NCBI GenBank assembly: GCA_014084085.1
Contig: NPFB01000189.1
Location: 31,846 to 68,858, forward strand
Direction: 5' to 3'
Origin: Hondaea fermentalgiana
Taxonomy: Eukaryota; Sar; Bigyra; Thraustochytrida; Thraustochytriidae
DNA: 37,013 bases
Shown: positions 28,719 to 37,013 of the stretch, piece by piece
How positions within the stretch are numbered: position 1 is the stretch's first letter
Layout of the letters: every line of letters begins with the position of its first letter
Program-made: the position numbers and the translations under genes
Notes under the pieces: model-generated
Seen by the model: the letters and a program-made list of their open reading frames with translations, nothing else
Databases searched by the model: none
What the model was told of the DNA's origin: nothing

Positions 28719-30139
28719 TCAGCTCATTATCACAGCGTGGCCGCTCACGTTCTGTAAGACGCAAAGGCAACATTGTAAGCGCGGAAAACGTACTCTGTGC
28801 ATAGAAATCGATGAACAAGAAGTGGAGCAGATAGAAGACGTGAACAAAGACGAAGTGAGGAGTGAGTCATGCTGTTTTCTGTCCATTCTGCAGAGAAAAC
28901 AACTTACGTTGTGATGCTTTGCTTGGTGACAGGCAAAGTCGGTATAATCACCACACTGCTTCATGGGGACTGCGTAAGAGGTAATATTAAAAAAAACGAG
29001 AGAAAGTTAGTCCGTCGTGTTGTGTTTGCGAGCACGCCAAAGATCCACGAATAGCAAAAGGGGGGTATCATGTGCCGCAGGCGTAGCAAAGTAAACTTAC
29101 AGATTCGGCCAAGCACCTCGCGATGCAAGAGGGTGAGGAACGGGGACTGGTCCTGCTCGCCGAGAGGAATACGGTGAAAGTTCTCACAAGGCAAAGCGTA
29201 CCAAGGGTGAGGGTTCGTCTTGATGGTAATATCGAGGTACACCGGACCTGTTGCTGCAAGCACGGGCTTGCCAAACTGCTTGACAAGCGTTTCAAAGGCG
29301 TGCTTCCAGAAAGGGTCTTTTGGCGGTGAGCTCATGAGGCTGTTCTGCACCATTTCGTTGTACTGGTACGGGCTCTCGACGAGGCTGACGCGGTCCTGAG
29401 GGAGATGATCCCAAAAGTTGACAAGAGGCTCGTAATCGAGATCGGCGTAAATGCCACCGTAGGCGTACATGATAAAGTAGCGCGAGGCATCGGCACGCTG
29501 GATGTTGAACTTGTAGCCGTCGTAGTAGGGGAGGAACCAGTCAAAGTGTTCGGCGATGAGCTCGCGCTGCGTCTCATCGGTCCAGAGAATATGCTTGAAC
29601 TCTGGCTCGGGGAAGAGCGTCTTCCAGCGCTTGGACCACATTTCATACTTGGGATTGGTGATATGCGTGTCCTTCCATTGCTGATGGATGATCTTGGGCA
29701 GCTCGGGCTTCCAGTCTGCAGGGACATCGTCACGAGAAGGAAAGTTTCGCACAGTGTGCAGAGAGCGCCTGGCCACGACGCAAGGGTCCTCACTGTGCAT
29801 GGCGTCAAAAATGAGCGTAAAGACGGTGTACAGCACGAGGAGGCCAAGAAGTACGAGCAAGGCCTTGCAGGAGCGCTTCTCCAGACACTGCTGCGTGCTG
29901 TTCTTCCGAAGAGGGTTGGCGCCATCGGCGCCAATGGAGGAGAAGGGTGCGCTCACGGAGAAGTCGTCCGGAACGAGACCCTTTTGGTCGCCATTCTGCG
30001 CGCTGTTGCCGCGGCGACGCACAATATTGGACCCGGATCCGCCCATCCCGTTCATGAGGTTCCCGAGCCTTGAGGCCGTCGAAGACCTGCGGCGGTTGTC
30101 GGTGCCGCCGCTGGCCGTGCCACTTCCGCCGGCGTCCAT
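28719..30139 (-). CDS. GT32-family DXD glycosyltransferase (type II membrane protein), spliced
   Basis: Members such as yeast Och1 and Sur1/Csg1 transfer mannose in the Golgi. Exon 1 (29101-30139) encodes a basic Ser/Gly-rich tail, a transmembrane segment (about 91-113) and the catalytic domain. That domain starts with LPKIIHQQWKD (about 147-157), continues with HILWTDE, the ADASRYFIMYAYGGIYADLDYEP block (DXD at Asp233/Asp235) and ATGPVYLD. A consensus donor GTAAGT interrupts codon 347. A CAG acceptor at 28972-28970 then gives GRI-FPMKQCGDYTDFACHQ, exon 2 being 28908-28969. A second GTAAGT follows. Its acceptor is uncertain: one choice removes 28752-28907 in frame and gives 377 residues; reading through gives 429. 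Both end at the stop at 28719. A third acceptor after 28795 would change the C-terminus. The start ATG is 30137-30139. The donor sugar and acceptor are unknown. Confidence 0.82.
28970..29100 (-). other. Intron 1 of the GT32 gene
   Basis: It is 131 bases long, with a perfect GTAAGT donor, a long T-rich tract just before the acceptor and TTACGCAG at the 3' end. Without removal the frame runs into a low-complexity tail and stops at 28961. With removal the frame continues with cysteine- and histidine-containing sequence more like a protein end. Together with the RPS15 3' splice site this is one of the few credible introns in the window. Confidence 0.75.
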
Positions 30140-31212
30140 CTCTGCTCGTCGCGTGCGCTCGTTCGCGCAGTACACGCTCGCTCGCTCGCGTCGGCAAGGC
30201 GCGAGGAAATGAAGCAAATGTCGTGGTCTGTCTCGCGGTGGCCCTCCGAACGCGCGCAGGCTGCGACCTGCCTTCCGGCTGCCTGCCGCTCCCCGCCCGG
30301 CTCCGCCCGGCGCTCCTTGCCGGCCGCTGCGCGCTGCCTGCCCGTGGCCTCTCGCGCTTCCTCCTCGCGGGCGGCGACGTGGCAGCGCGGCTTGATCTGA
30401 TCGAGCTATGCCTTGCTCGCCTCGCCCGCCTCGCTCGCGCCGCTTCCCGCGTTCTTGCCCTTTGCACTCCGTTTGCCCCACTTGCGCGCCGCTTTGCTCC
30501 ACTGTGCGCGCGCGCATTCTCCATTCGCGCCGCCCGCCGCCCAAAGAAGGAAGGAAACAAAAGTAGGCTATAGAATAAAAACAAGGCAAAAAGTGAAAAT
30601 CGAAACTTGAAAAAGTGGAAAATAAAGGAGACGCGCCACGAAATGGTGACCAAGGACGCCCGCGACAGCGACTCTCTCTCTCCCTGGCCCTCACACCCGA
30701 CCCACCTCCGCGTGCGCGCGTGCGCGCATGCGTGCCTGTCGCGGCGACAAGCTGGAGTCCTGCGGAACCGAGGAGCCGCCTCGACGACGTCACCGCCACC
30801 GCGGCGGCACCCTCCGGTGCGCGGGTGCATGCCTGCGCGTGTGCAACAGAGAAGGAAGGAAGGAAGGAAGCAAGAGGAGAGTGCACACCGCGGGAGGCTT
30901 GATCTTGACTTTCTTCGGCGCCCTTGCGCGCCCGATTCCGCAGGGCCGTTGACCCGGCGGCGTAAGGCTTCTGTTCTTCCTCCTGTACTTCTCCTTCTGC
31001 TTCTCCTTCTTCCTTCGCCCGCCGCTCGCATTCTGGTGCTGGCATGGGAAACTGCGCTGCAGGCTGACAGCGACGACGACGGCGGCGACGGCGACGGGTG
31101 CGATCGTTTCTTGGTTCTTTTGAGCGTGCAAATAGAAGAGTCGTCTTGGCCGTCGACCTGGGACGTGGCCGACAAAGTGCAAAGGTAGCGAGCAAGCACG
31201 TGGAGAGGAAAG
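30140..31212. promoter_or_regulatory. Divergent upstream region of the GT32 gene and the CH/HEAT gene
   Basis: No supported gene. The left half is GC-rich with CGCTCG-type repeats; the middle is AT-richer around 30540-30620; a GGAA array lies at 30851-30870 and a CTTCTC-rich stretch at 30985-31015. A long minus-strand frame continuous with GT32 runs through to 31195, but it is arginine-rich low-complexity sequence and I do not take it as coding. Confidence 0.5.
30851..30870. repeat. (GAAG)5 microsatellite
   Basis: A short, perfect GAAG/GGAA array in the divergent promoter between the GT32 and CH/HEAT genes. Confidence 0.85.
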
Positions 31213-33876
31213 ATGATGCAGCAGCAGCAAGAAGGACGACAACAGCAACCGAGCCGTGAGGTCCTCAAGTGGCTCCAGGGACTCGACCTCGCGTACGCTG
31301 TCAAAAGCATGCGGCGTGACTTTGCAAATGGCTTCCTTGTGGCGGAAATGTTCTCGAGATACTTTCCCAAGCTCATTCAAATGCATTCCTATGATAATGC
31401 CTTGCGCATGTCCGCGCGCCAGGATAACTGGCGCCAGCTAGAGCTAGTCTTTGCCAAGATTGGCTTTGAGATCGACAATCAAACGCAGCTGATTGAAAGT
31501 GCCATGAACAGCCAACCTGGGGCGTCTCTACAAATTATCAACGCTGCGTACACTTTTCTCACAGCGCGCGAAATCTGTACAAATGCAGCCCCGAGCACGA
31601 TGACAGCCGCTTCCGTGCGTGCACAGGCAAAAGAACGTGCAAAAAGGGCCCGACAGGCATCTGGCGGAGACACTCGCAGCGAAGAAAGCAAAGACGCAAC
31701 CGCAGATAAAAGCGAAGGCTCGGACCGTCAGCAACAACAACAGCAACAACATCAGCAGCAACAACAACAGCAACCTGGACGCCGCGGTAGCTCAACTGAA
31801 GACTCAGGGGGGCTTAGTGCTGGAAGTACTGCTTCGACGAGCAAGGGTGCCTCCAAAATTCTGCGGGGCGAAAATCGTCAGCTCGCCAAGGTCGCGAGCC
31901 AAGTGCAAGTCAAAACCGGAACGGTAAACATCAAATCAGTTGAGTCCGGTATTATGGCGCTACGCGCGGCCAAGCGAAGCAGTCATGTCGAGGCTTTTGG
32001 GTCAGGTTCATCATCGGTGCCCGCGCATGATGCCCTCATTGACGAATCGAAAATGATGGATGGGTCTACGGGGGAATCAAAGACGGGCTCTTCGCACGGG
32101 GGCGCCCCAAGCATCCATTCACCATTCGGTATTCTCGAAGAAGCGGTCGCAGCAGCGCTTGGATCAAAATCTGGGTATTCGATTCCAAACCTACTGGGCG
32201 ACATTGACTGCTTGGCGCCTGACAGCGCCGCCAGTCCAATGATGCCTCTCGAAGAACTCGAGAGCGTCGTGGCCTCGCTTCAAGCGCAAGGAGACGCCCT
32301 CATGAGGGCCGCAATGGCATATCCCGAACAATGGACACAGTTGGCCCCGCGATTGGCGACTGTTCTCCTTTATCGCGACAACCGTCTGGCTGGACAAATT
32401 CTTGCAGATGTGGGCGGAGCAATGGCCGAAGAGGACGCATGCACGGCGCGGGCCGTATACTTTAAGAGCATCTTTCCCGTCATGAAGGCTTCGATGGAGA
32501 CGGCTCTGCCTCGTCAGCGCGCGACAGCCGTCGCTATTTACGCAGCATATTGCCCTCCTCAAGACCGCATCGGACAGTATGAGGCGCTGCGAATGCTGCA
32601 GCGGCATCTGAAACAGCGGCAAACCCTTTTGGCTTGCACAGTCACCTTGATGAATCTTGCCGAGGGTGATTTGGCCCTCGAGGTCGAGGATCCATTGAGT
32701 AGGTGGCTCATCAGTCTCGCGGTGGAAGGGCTCACGCATAGCGCGCCAAGTGCCCGTGCGTGCTCAATGGCCATTCTTGGCGGCGTCCTCGAACGTATCG
32801 ACGCTGTCGATAAGGTGGCCACCCCAGATCTCTTGTTTCGTGTCTCGGCTCTGGCGATCGATCCATGGTGGGAGGTCCGGGTCCAATTGGCTCGTGTTGC
32901 CATTGCAGCGCGTGACTTTTTGCTTTTGCACGAGGCCCTCCGAGAGCCGGAGCGTTTTGGCGAGCATGCCTGCAAGCTTGTTTGCTGCTTGCTTGCGCCC
33001 GTTCTATCACAGGATGAGTCGTTGGCGCCTCTCTTTGTTCGCTGTGCATTGGGACTCAGTTCGGCTTCGCGTCGCGACGTCCTTGGCGTTCCTTCCGAAG
33101 ACCGAGAAGGTCTTGGGGTTTTCATTAACGCGCACAACGCCGCGACGCAAACGGCCAAGGAGCATCTTGCCGCTGCTCACGTGTGGGACACTGAGCTGCT
33201 GCTCGATGTCTTCACACGTGGGGCAAGCTCGAGCACGCGAAAAGCTGACTATGCGGTCTCGAAGAATATGAACGAGGGAGAGGCCGACATTCTCCTTGCG
33301 CTTTTGCTCTGCAGTCTTCGCAATGCGTCACAGCAAACAGAGCCGGAGCAAACGAATGAGCAAGCGGCAATTCACGGTGCAGATAGTTCTGTGGATGAGG
33401 AGTACATCCGATCCTTGTGGCATGAAGTTTATGAGGCGCTGGCTGCATCTATTCTACGCGGAATTGCGGATGCGCGCGACGATGCGGCGCGCATGGAACC
33501 ATTGGCGGACCTGGTGCTTCTCTTTAGCAAGGGCTACGCTGGTCTCAATGTGTTTGCTCATCCTCTTTGGCCGGATGTCTTGCGCAAGGTGTACGCGAAC
33601 GAACAAAGTGACAAGAGTGACGGAGATGATAAAGCGAACGCGAGTAATGGCAAAAACACATCGAGGCGCGGCCGAGGAGGCAAATCCAAGAGGACGCTCG
33701 CGCCGGGGACTGCGGTATTGGACACCAAGTTGACGGAGGGTATCTTGCAGGATGCCGCAATTTCGCAGCAAGACGTTCGCGTCAGTCTCGCGGTGCTCGT
33801 CGAAGACGCTTCTGATTTGTCTGGCGACACGTGTCCGTTCATTGAGGCTATTTTGGCCACAAAGTCGCACAAGTAA
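31213..33876 (+). CDS. SPATA4-like CH-domain protein with HEAT/ARM-like C-terminal region
   Basis: The N-terminal domain (about 14-116) matches the calponin-homology type of SPATA4 and SPEF1 (CLAMP), which are cilium and sperm-flagellum proteins: REVLKWLQGLDLAYAVKSM, RRDFANGFLVAEMFSRYFP, the ARQDNWRQLELVFAKIGF helix, and the closing AAYTFLTAREI. A polyglutamine tract (about 172-190) and a Ser-rich linker follow. From about 345 to 620 and beyond there are repeated amphipathic helices (for example RATAVAIYAAYCPP, LVCCLLAPVL and WWEVRVQLARVAIAARDF) that look like HEAT or armadillo repeats. Human SPATA4 is about 305 residues, so this 887-residue protein is far longer. An in-frame TAG at 31186-31188 makes ATG 31213 (or the adjacent 31216) the start. 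A role in the flagellum of a swimming stage is inference. Confidence 0.85.
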   Translation: MMQQQQEGRQQQPSREVLKWLQGLDLAYAVKSMRRDFANGFLVAEMFSRYFPKLIQMHSYDNALRMSARQDNWRQLELVFAKIGFEIDNQTQLIESAMNSQPGASLQIINAAYTFLTAREICTNAAPSTMTAASVRAQAKERAKRARQASGGDTRSEESKDATADKSEGSDRQQQQQQQHQQQQQQQPGRRGSSTEDSGGLSAGSTASTSKGASKILRGENRQLAKVASQVQVKTGTVNIKSVESGIMALRAAKRSSHVEAFGSGSSSVPAHDALIDESKMMDGSTGESKTGSSHGGAPSIHSPFGILEEAVAAALGSKSGYSIPNLLGDIDCLAPDSAASPMMPLEELESVVASLQAQGDALMRAAMAYPEQWTQLAPRLATVLLYRDNRLAGQILADVGGAMAEEDACTARAVYFKSIFPVMKASMETALPRQRATAVAIYAAYCPPQDRIGQYEALRMLQRHLKQRQTLLACTVTLMNLAEGDLALEVEDPLSRWLISLAVEGLTHSAPSARACSMAILGGVLERIDAVDKVATPDLLFRVSALAIDPWWEVRVQLARVAIAARDFLLLHEALREPERFGEHACKLVCCLLAPVLSQDESLAPLFVRCALGLSSASRRDVLGVPSEDREGLGVFINAHNAATQTAKEHLAAAHVWDTELLLDVFTRGASSSTRKADYAVSKNMNEGEADILLALLLCSLRNASQQTEPEQTNEQAAIHGADSSVDEEYIRSLWHEVYEALAASILRGIADARDDAARMEPLADLVLLFSKGYAGLNVFAHPLWPDVLRKVYANEQSDKSDGDDKANASNGKNTSRRGRGGKSKRTLAPGTAVLDTKLTEGILQDAAISQQDVRVSLAVLVEDASDLSGDTCPFIEAILATKSHK
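31729..31776. repeat. (CAA/CAG)n repeat coding for polyglutamine
   Basis: A mixed CAA/CAG array encodes a glutamine run broken by one histidine, between the CH domain and the helical-repeat region. The mixed codons suggest selection or age rather than a fresh expansion. Confidence 0.88.
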
Positions 33877-34136
33877 AGTAAAATAAAGAACGAGTATTAC
33901 GACGACGGTTGTTGCTCATTTGTATGGACGACATCTTCTTTCCTCTCTCCAAATCATACATTTTGTCTCGTTTCTCAAGCCAAACAAAGTTTGCGAAATT
34001 CGAAAGGAAAAAAGTAAAACGAAGAGAAACAAGAGAGTTCTTTTTCCTCATTTTCAGCATCAACAAATACGGATACGGAAAAGATATGTTAGATGAAATG
34101 TCTTCTTCTTGTTGTTTGTTTGCAAAAAGGTATAAT
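33877..34136. other. Short convergent intergenic region
   Basis: AT-rich 260 bases between the stops of the CH/HEAT gene and the aldehyde dehydrogenase gene. AATAAA occurs at 33882-33887, only a few bases past the CH/HEAT stop. Nothing else is seen. Confidence 0.55.
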
Positions 34137-35702
34137 TTAAAGGGCAGCAACGCGCTTGGTCTTGACAACGTGGAGCTGAAGGAAGGCCAAGAGACCCTCA
34201 GTGCCGCCCTCGTGTCCAACACCACTGCACTTGGCGCCGCCAAAGGCGACGGTGCCGTCGATCTCGCCGTGGGTGTTGACCCAGACGGTACCGGCGTTGA
34301 TCTGGGCGGCAACCTCATCACCCTTGTCCAGGTCGCTGGTCCAGACGCTGGCACCAAGACCGTACTCGGTGTTGTTGGCACGCTCGATGGCCTCGTCGAC
34401 AGTCTTGTAAGACATGACGGGCATGACGGGGCCAAACTGCTCCTCGTCGACAATGCGCATGCCCTCCTTGACGTTCTTGAGGACGACGGGCTTGATCATG
34501 TAGCCCTTGGCATCCTCGCGAGGGGGCGGGACCTCGCCGACGACCATCTCGGCGCCGTTGTCGAGGGCATCCATAAGGAGCTCGCGCACGCGGTCATACT
34601 GCATGCCGTTGTTGAGGGGTCCAAAGACGACACCCTTGTCGAGGCCGTTGCCGAAGGGGGCGTTCTTGGCCTCGTTGGCGAAAGCCTCGACGGTGGCGTC
34701 AAAGATGGACTCCGGGACGAAGATGCGCTTGGCGGCAATGCAGACCTGGCCACTGTTAAAGAAGGCGGCCTGGAAGATGCCGGGGGCGACCTTGGCCGGG
34801 TCGGCGTCCGGGAGCACAATGGCAGGGTCGTTGCCGCCAAGCTCGAGGGTAACGCGCTTGAGGGACTCGGCCGCAGTCTGCATGATGCGCTTGCCGGTGG
34901 CAGTGGATCCGGTGAAGGAGATCTTATCAATACCCGGGTGCTTGACGAGCCACTCGCCGAGCTCCTTCTTCTCGCTGGTCACGACCGAGAGGACGCCAGG
35001 GGGGAGGACCTCGTTGTAGAGGCGGGCGAGCTCGAGGGTGCAGAGCGGGGTGTTCTCACTGGGCTTGAGGATGATGGTGCAGCCCGAGAGGAGGCCAAAG
35101 GAGATCTTGAAGGCCATGAGGGCGATGGGGAAGTTCCAGGCGGTGATGCAGCCGACAACGCCGAGGGGGCGGTAGAGCTTTTGCACCTTTTGCTCCTTGG
35201 TGTCCTCGAAGAGCTTGTTGGGGTGCTCGGCATCGATGGCGTTCTGGAACCAGCCCTGGGCGGCCATGATCTCGTAGTCGGCCTGGATGCGTCCCTTGCC
35301 CTGCTCGAGAACGAGGAGCTCGGCGAGGGCGTCCTTGTTCTTCTCGGTCACCTCGGCCATCTTCTTGAGGTAGCCCTTGCGGTCCTCGAAGCTGAGTGCG
35401 GACCACGACTTGAAGGCGGTGCGCGCCGCGGACACGGCCTTGTCCAGGTCGGCCTTGGAGCACGTGGGCGCCTTGGCGACCACGGACCCGTCGAAGGGGT
35501 TGATGACGTCGAAGGGCGCCTCGCCTCCCTCCACCGGCGCGCCGTCAATCATCATGGCGAAGCGCCCGCTGGCTGCCGTCGTCGCGCTCATCTTCCTGCT
35601 GCTTCCTGCTCCTCCTCCTGCTGCTGCTGCTGCTGCTGTCGCGGGTTTTCTCCAGAATGTCTGCGCGGTCGTTGCGAGTCTGCTTGCCGCCGCGCGCAGC
35701 AT
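34137..35702 (-). CDS. Aldehyde dehydrogenase, probably mitochondrial
   Basis: It oxidises an aldehyde to the acid with NAD(P)+. The 521-residue protein has an Arg/Ala/Ser-rich, acid-free N-terminus (about 1-46) typical of a mitochondrial presequence, then a complete ALDH fold. Landmarks: GCITAWNFPIAL and LKPSENTPL (cofactor), FTGSTATGKRIM (Rossmann turn), VTLELGGNDP with general-base Glu287, and FNSGQVCIAAKR with nucleophile Cys321. Their 34-residue spacing is the family norm. EEQFGPVMPV and INAGTVWVNTHGE close the domain. The latter resembles a mostly bacterial ALDH branch (AldA/AAD23400-like), from memory; the substrate is unknown. Met38 (35589-35591) could start a form without the presequence. 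Codon choice is extremely G/C-ending, pointing to strong expression. ATG at 35700-35702. Confidence 0.93.
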   Translation of the reverse strand: MLRAAASRLATTAQTFWRKPATAAAAAAGGGAGSSRKMSATTAASGRFAMMIDGAPVEGGEAPFDVINPFDGSVVAKAPTCSKADLDKAVSAARTAFKSWSALSFEDRKGYLKKMAEVTEKNKDALAELLVLEQGKGRIQADYEIMAAQGWFQNAIDAEHPNKLFEDTKEQKVQKLYRPLGVVGCITAWNFPIALMAFKISFGLLSGCTIILKPSENTPLCTLELARLYNEVLPPGVLSVVTSEKKELGEWLVKHPGIDKISFTGSTATGKRIMQTAAESLKRVTLELGGNDPAIVLPDADPAKVAPGIFQAAFFNSGQVCIAAKRIFVPESIFDATVEAFANEAKNAPFGNGLDKGVVFGPLNNGMQYDRVRELLMDALDNGAEMVVGEVPPPREDAKGYMIKPVVLKNVKEGMRIVDEEQFGPVMPVMSYKTVDEAIERANNTEYGLGASVWTSDLDKGDEVAAQINAGTVWVNTHGEIDGTVAFGGAKCSGVGHEGGTEGLLAFLQLHVVKTKRVAAL

Positions 35703-35925
35703 CGCGCCGCCCGCTCCTCGCTGCAGTACACGTACTACCCACCCTCAGCACAGTATGCCTGCTGCCCGAGCCGTATCCGTATCGGTATCCGCGTCGTTCG
35801 TGTCGTGCCTCGTTCTGGCGGCGTCCGGGCCTCGGTCCTACGCCCCCTCGGTCCAAGATACGCCGCCGCCTCCGACGGTGCTGCCACTGCATGAACATGA
35901 TGAACATGATGGAGATGGAGGAGAC

Positions 35926-35952
35926 GCTGCTGCTGCTGCTGCTGCTGCTGCT
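35926..35952. repeat. (GCT)9 trinucleotide repeat
   Basis: Nine perfect units outside any supported coding region, about 225 bases upstream of the aldehyde dehydrogenase ATG. A related CTG/CTC run (about 35597-35640) encodes the alanine-rich part of that enzyme's presequence. Confidence 0.9.
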
Positions 35953-36861
35953 GATGCCGGCGGGGAAGAGAGCGCGGACGCGAAGGAGACGAGAGGGAGA
36001 TAGATCGGGCTCGTCGCAGTCGCATCGGCAGCGGCAGCGGGTCGACTGCGACGAGAGAAAGATAGCGAAGAAAGCACCGCGCTCGCTCGCTCGTTCCGGT
36101 GGTACCGCTGCGGCCGTGCGGGGGCAGAGCGCGACGCACGGCGAGGGGCCGCTGCCGCTCCGCGTCTGCGGGCGCCCCCGCCTGCGCGCGCCCGCACGAG
36201 CAGCAGCGGTAGCGGCGGCTCGGGCGCTGGAGATTGGATGGAGTGCCGGCGGTGGATGGATGCGATGCGTTGGTGATGATGGACGGAGCTCGCGAGCCTG
36301 GCGGGAGGGAGCAAGGGAGGGAGGCAGAGAAGCGGAAGGGGCCAGGCCGGGCCAGTCCGCTCGACCCGCGTCGTCCACGACCGCCGCGCCGCGCTGAGCA
36401 GCCGCGCGCTGCAGAGCAGCAGCTGCTGCAGCTGCTTCGATTCAAATCTCCCGCCTCCTCCTGCGCCGCGTTCGAATTCAAACCCAGTTTCAAATCCTGC
36501 GCCGCGTTTCAAACCGCGGCGCTGCCATCGCTCGCGCTCTCCCCGCGCATCTCATCTCCGGCACGCCTCCATCCCTCCAGCCACACCACACCCCGATCAG
36601 CCGACGCCAAACGACGCCGCGGCTCCGAGCCCCGCTCGGCGCCGGCGGCCGGGCGGGCCTCCGACGACGCCGCGCGGGGCGGAGGGGGTCTCGGGACGCG
36701 GCCGGTGGCGGACCAGCCGGCGGGGCGAGCGCCTGGCTGCTCTTCGACTGCTTTTGCGAGCTCTCGCTATTCGAGTTTTCCAGTGGTTCATCATAGAATT
36801 ACGTCGCGTCCCGTCTGGTGGGTCGAGACTCTTTTTGGGACGCGCCGCACGGCGGCTGCCA

Positions 36862-36890
36862 CTGCTGCTGCAGCAGCTGCTGCTGCAGCA

Positions 36891-36916
<26 letters not shown>
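36862..36916. repeat. CTG/CAG block made of nested palindromes
   Basis: Runs of CTG switch to CAG and back at two CTGCAG centres, so the block contains inverted repeats as well as a triplet repeat, then ends in a pure CTG run. It can form hairpins on either strand. Confidence 0.9.
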
Positions 36917-36921
<5 letters not shown>

Positions 36922-36940
36922 GCAGCAGAGCTTGCTCATT

Positions 36941-37013
36941 GCATCGCATCGCATCGCATTGCATCGCATCGCATCGCATCGCATCGCATCGCATCGCATC
37001 GCATCGCATCGCA
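36941..37013. repeat. (GCATC)14 pentanucleotide array at the window end
   Basis: Fourteen units, one of them GCATT, plus a partial unit that reaches the last base, so the true array length is unknown. It has no G-run strand asymmetry and does not resemble TTAGGG-type telomere repeats. Confidence 0.95.

Larger units (their letters stand above)
35703..37013. promoter_or_regulatory. Upstream region of the aldehyde dehydrogenase gene and low-complexity window end
   Basis: No gene is supported. The part next to the ALDH start must hold its promoter. The region contains a GCT array (35926-35952), GC-rich low-complexity sequence, a CTG/CAG palindromic block (36862-36916) and a GCATC array to the last base. 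Open frames on both strands are arginine/alanine/serine-rich and domain-free. Confidence 0.5.

Noticed and set aside
30140..31195. N-terminal extension of the GT32 frame by up to 352 codons
   Set aside because: Arginine/serine-rich low-complexity sequence in a divergent promoter. The ATG at 30139 gives a normal type II membrane protein.
16802..33876. A functional cluster of Golgi and lipid genes (DUF707, START, GT32)
   Set aside because: They are interleaved with exportin-7 and a cilium-type gene, face different directions and share no promoter; simple adjacency is enough.
35890..36397. Frame with ATG, a leucine run and an arginine-rich tail, resembling a signal peptide
   Set aside because: The leucine run is just the GCT/CTG microsatellite read in one frame; the rest is low-complexity sequence without a domain.
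36941..37013. GCATC array as a telomere
   Set aside because: No G-rich strand or TTAGGG-like unit; it looks like an ordinary microsatellite cut by the window end.

Overview
The window reads as nuclear DNA of a GC-rich protist with compact, mostly intron-free genes. I infer a thraustochytrid-like stramenopile (Labyrinthulomycetes), but only from style: very long single-exon genes, rare introns, extremely GC-rich promoters full of microsatellites, and a mix of Golgi, nuclear-pore-transport, kinetochore and cilium-type genes. No ribosomal RNA, tRNA, transposon, virus or CRISPR feature is visible. A run of 100 N (15355-15454) is a scaffold gap.

Layout, left to right. (1) The main exon of ribosomal protein uS19/RPS15 on the plus strand, whose start codon lies in an unresolved upstream exon, followed by a repeat- and hairpin-rich 3' region. 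(2) The kinetochore protein NDC80/HEC1 on the minus strand. (3) A 10.3 kb single-exon minus-strand gene for a 3441-residue protein with a complete tripartite DENN region followed by what I read as four tandem F-BAR-like membrane-bending modules, several split by disordered inserts. (4) A repeat-rich GC island with the scaffold gap. (5) A type II membrane protein with three tandem DUF707/glycosyltransferase-like repeats, only the last of which keeps an acidic DXD-type motif. (6) A long exportin-7 homologue on the minus strand. (7) A membrane-anchored START lipid-transfer protein on the plus strand. (8) A spliced GT32 (DXD) glycosyltransferase on the minus strand. (9) A SPATA4-like CH-domain protein with a large HEAT/ARM-like C-terminal region on the plus strand. 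(10) A probably mitochondrial aldehyde dehydrogenase on the minus strand, then 1.3 kb of low-complexity DNA ending in a GCATC pentanucleotide array at the window edge.

The genes are not an operon or obvious pathway. Four of the nine act on membranes (DENN/F-BAR protein, two type II glycosyltransferases, START protein), but eukaryotic gene order gives little reason to link them. The most novel item is the DENN plus multi-F-BAR protein: it would put a Rab guanine-nucleotide exchange factor and four membrane-curvature modules in one chain. Second is the triple DUF707 protein, with one apparently intact and two degenerate copies. All calls rest on reading sequence patterns; no database or structure search was run.
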